From Arcticibacter sp. (lineage in GTDB: Bacteria; Bacteroidota; Bacteroidia; 2-12-FULL-35-15), in the NCBI GenBank assembly GCA_021155045.1, contig JAJNQB010000010.1, forward strand, positions 120,088 to 184,087: a stretch of DNA of 64,000 nucleotides, read 5' to 3'. Under the pieces are notes generated by a model. The model was given only the letters and a program-made list of their open reading frames with translations, did no database searches and was not told where the DNA came from. Numbering within the stretch: the stretch's first letter is position 1; each line of letters begins with the position of its first letter. Of this stretch, positions 63,743-64,000 are shown one piece after another. The translations under genes were made by a program, and so were the position numbers.

Positions 63743-64000
63743 TTGAAAAAATTATTATTTATATTTTTTATTTGTTTGAGTTTTTACAGTAAAGCTCAAG
63801 TAACAATCACACCACAAGTAATTGGCACAAGTGGAGGCATGGGCACATCAGCCTCAGGTAATACCTTTGATTATACTGTAGGAGAAGTAATGGTAGAAAC
63901 GTATTCTCCCGCAGTAGCACCATTTACCGTAAAACATTTAACACAAGGATTTCAACAACCTAATTCAGCAAGCAATGCATTAAATATAAATGTATCTAGC
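63743..64000 (+). CDS. secreted protein, start only, cut by the window edge
   Basis: A TTG at 63743, three bases after the fibre gene stop, opens a frame that runs to the end of the window (86 codons). The peptide has a good signal peptide (MKKLLFIFFICLSFYSKAQ if TTG is read as Met) and then TITPQVIGTSGGMGTSASG ... TVGEVMVETYSP ... HLTQGFQQP. The LTQGFQQP motif is common in short Bacteroidota secreted proteins, often those with T9SS sorting ends. It is probably in the same operon as the fibre protein. Its C-terminus, and hence its sorting type, cannot be seen. Confidence 0.7.
   Translation, partial: MKKLLFIFFICLSFYSKAQVTITPQVIGTSGGMGTSASGNTFDYTVGEVMVETYSPAVAPFTVKHLTQGFQQPNSASNALNINVSS

Overview
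The window is strongly A+T-rich and almost fully coding. It comes from a chromosome of the phylum Bacteroidota. The evidence is: type IX secretion (T9SS) cargo with both type A and type B C-terminal sorting domains; a PorP/SprF-family protein; gldF and gldG; TonB-dependent receptor architecture; a short-form AMP nucleosidase; promoters of the TTG-N17/18-TAnnTTTG kind; and few Shine-Dalgarno sites. The exact order is not fixed by the sequence; a gliding or gliding-derived Flavobacteriales, Cytophagales or Sphingobacteriales relative is most likely. No tRNA, rRNA, CRISPR array, prophage or insertion sequence was seen.

Layout. 1-6.3 kb (minus): a secretion unit of a type B adhesin, a PorP/SprF protein and a GldM-like lipoprotein, next to a type A protein sharing the adhesin's N-terminal domain. 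6.3-13 kb: an uncharacterised helical protein, cmk, then a run of TPR lipoprotein, cation efflux, AMP nucleosidase, holA and EVE-domain genes. 13-17.2 kb: a TonB-dependent receptor and pyrG. 17.4-21.4 kb (minus): a tight operon of a subtilisin-like protease, a small membrane protein, a UbiA-type prenyltransferase and a SanA-like protein. 21.4-26.4 kb: a secreted hypothetical, two tandem TPR-transmembrane paralogues, a cold shock protein and a glycosyltransferase. 26.4-31.3 kb (minus): dnaN, a DUF4340 gene, gldG and gldF. 31.4-35.3 kb (minus): a giant type B adhesin. 35.6-42.2 kb: a three-gene operon of glycosyltransferase-DUF2062, a trifunctional MMPL exporter/acyltransferase/methyltransferase, and a phytoene-desaturase-like oxidoreductase. 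42.3-50 kb: a third type B protein, an NfeD-like/flotillin pair, a MacB/FtsX permease and an ankyrin protein. 50-58.6 kb: aconitase, small genes, a bestrophin, a Crp/Fnr regulator with a small-membrane-protein/rhodanese cluster, a PepSY-like protein, ffh and folD. 58.8-64 kb: a 1642-residue collagen-like fibre with a C-terminal S74 self-cleaving chaperone, then the start of another secreted protein that leaves the window.

How the genes relate. Much of the window is cell-surface biology: five T9SS cargo proteins, one PorP/SprF partner, GldF/GldG, the fibre and the receptor. The rest is core metabolism and replication (cmk, pyrG, acn, folD, holA, dnaN, ffh). The most interesting candidates are the 35.6-42.2 kb operon, which resembles a cut-down flexirubin/aryl-polyene lipid module; the two TPR-transmembrane proteins that stop where relatives carry a SpoIIE-type phosphatase; a dispersed 39-nt palindrome with identical arms at two sites; and the collagen/S74 fibre, which lacks a visible T9SS signal.
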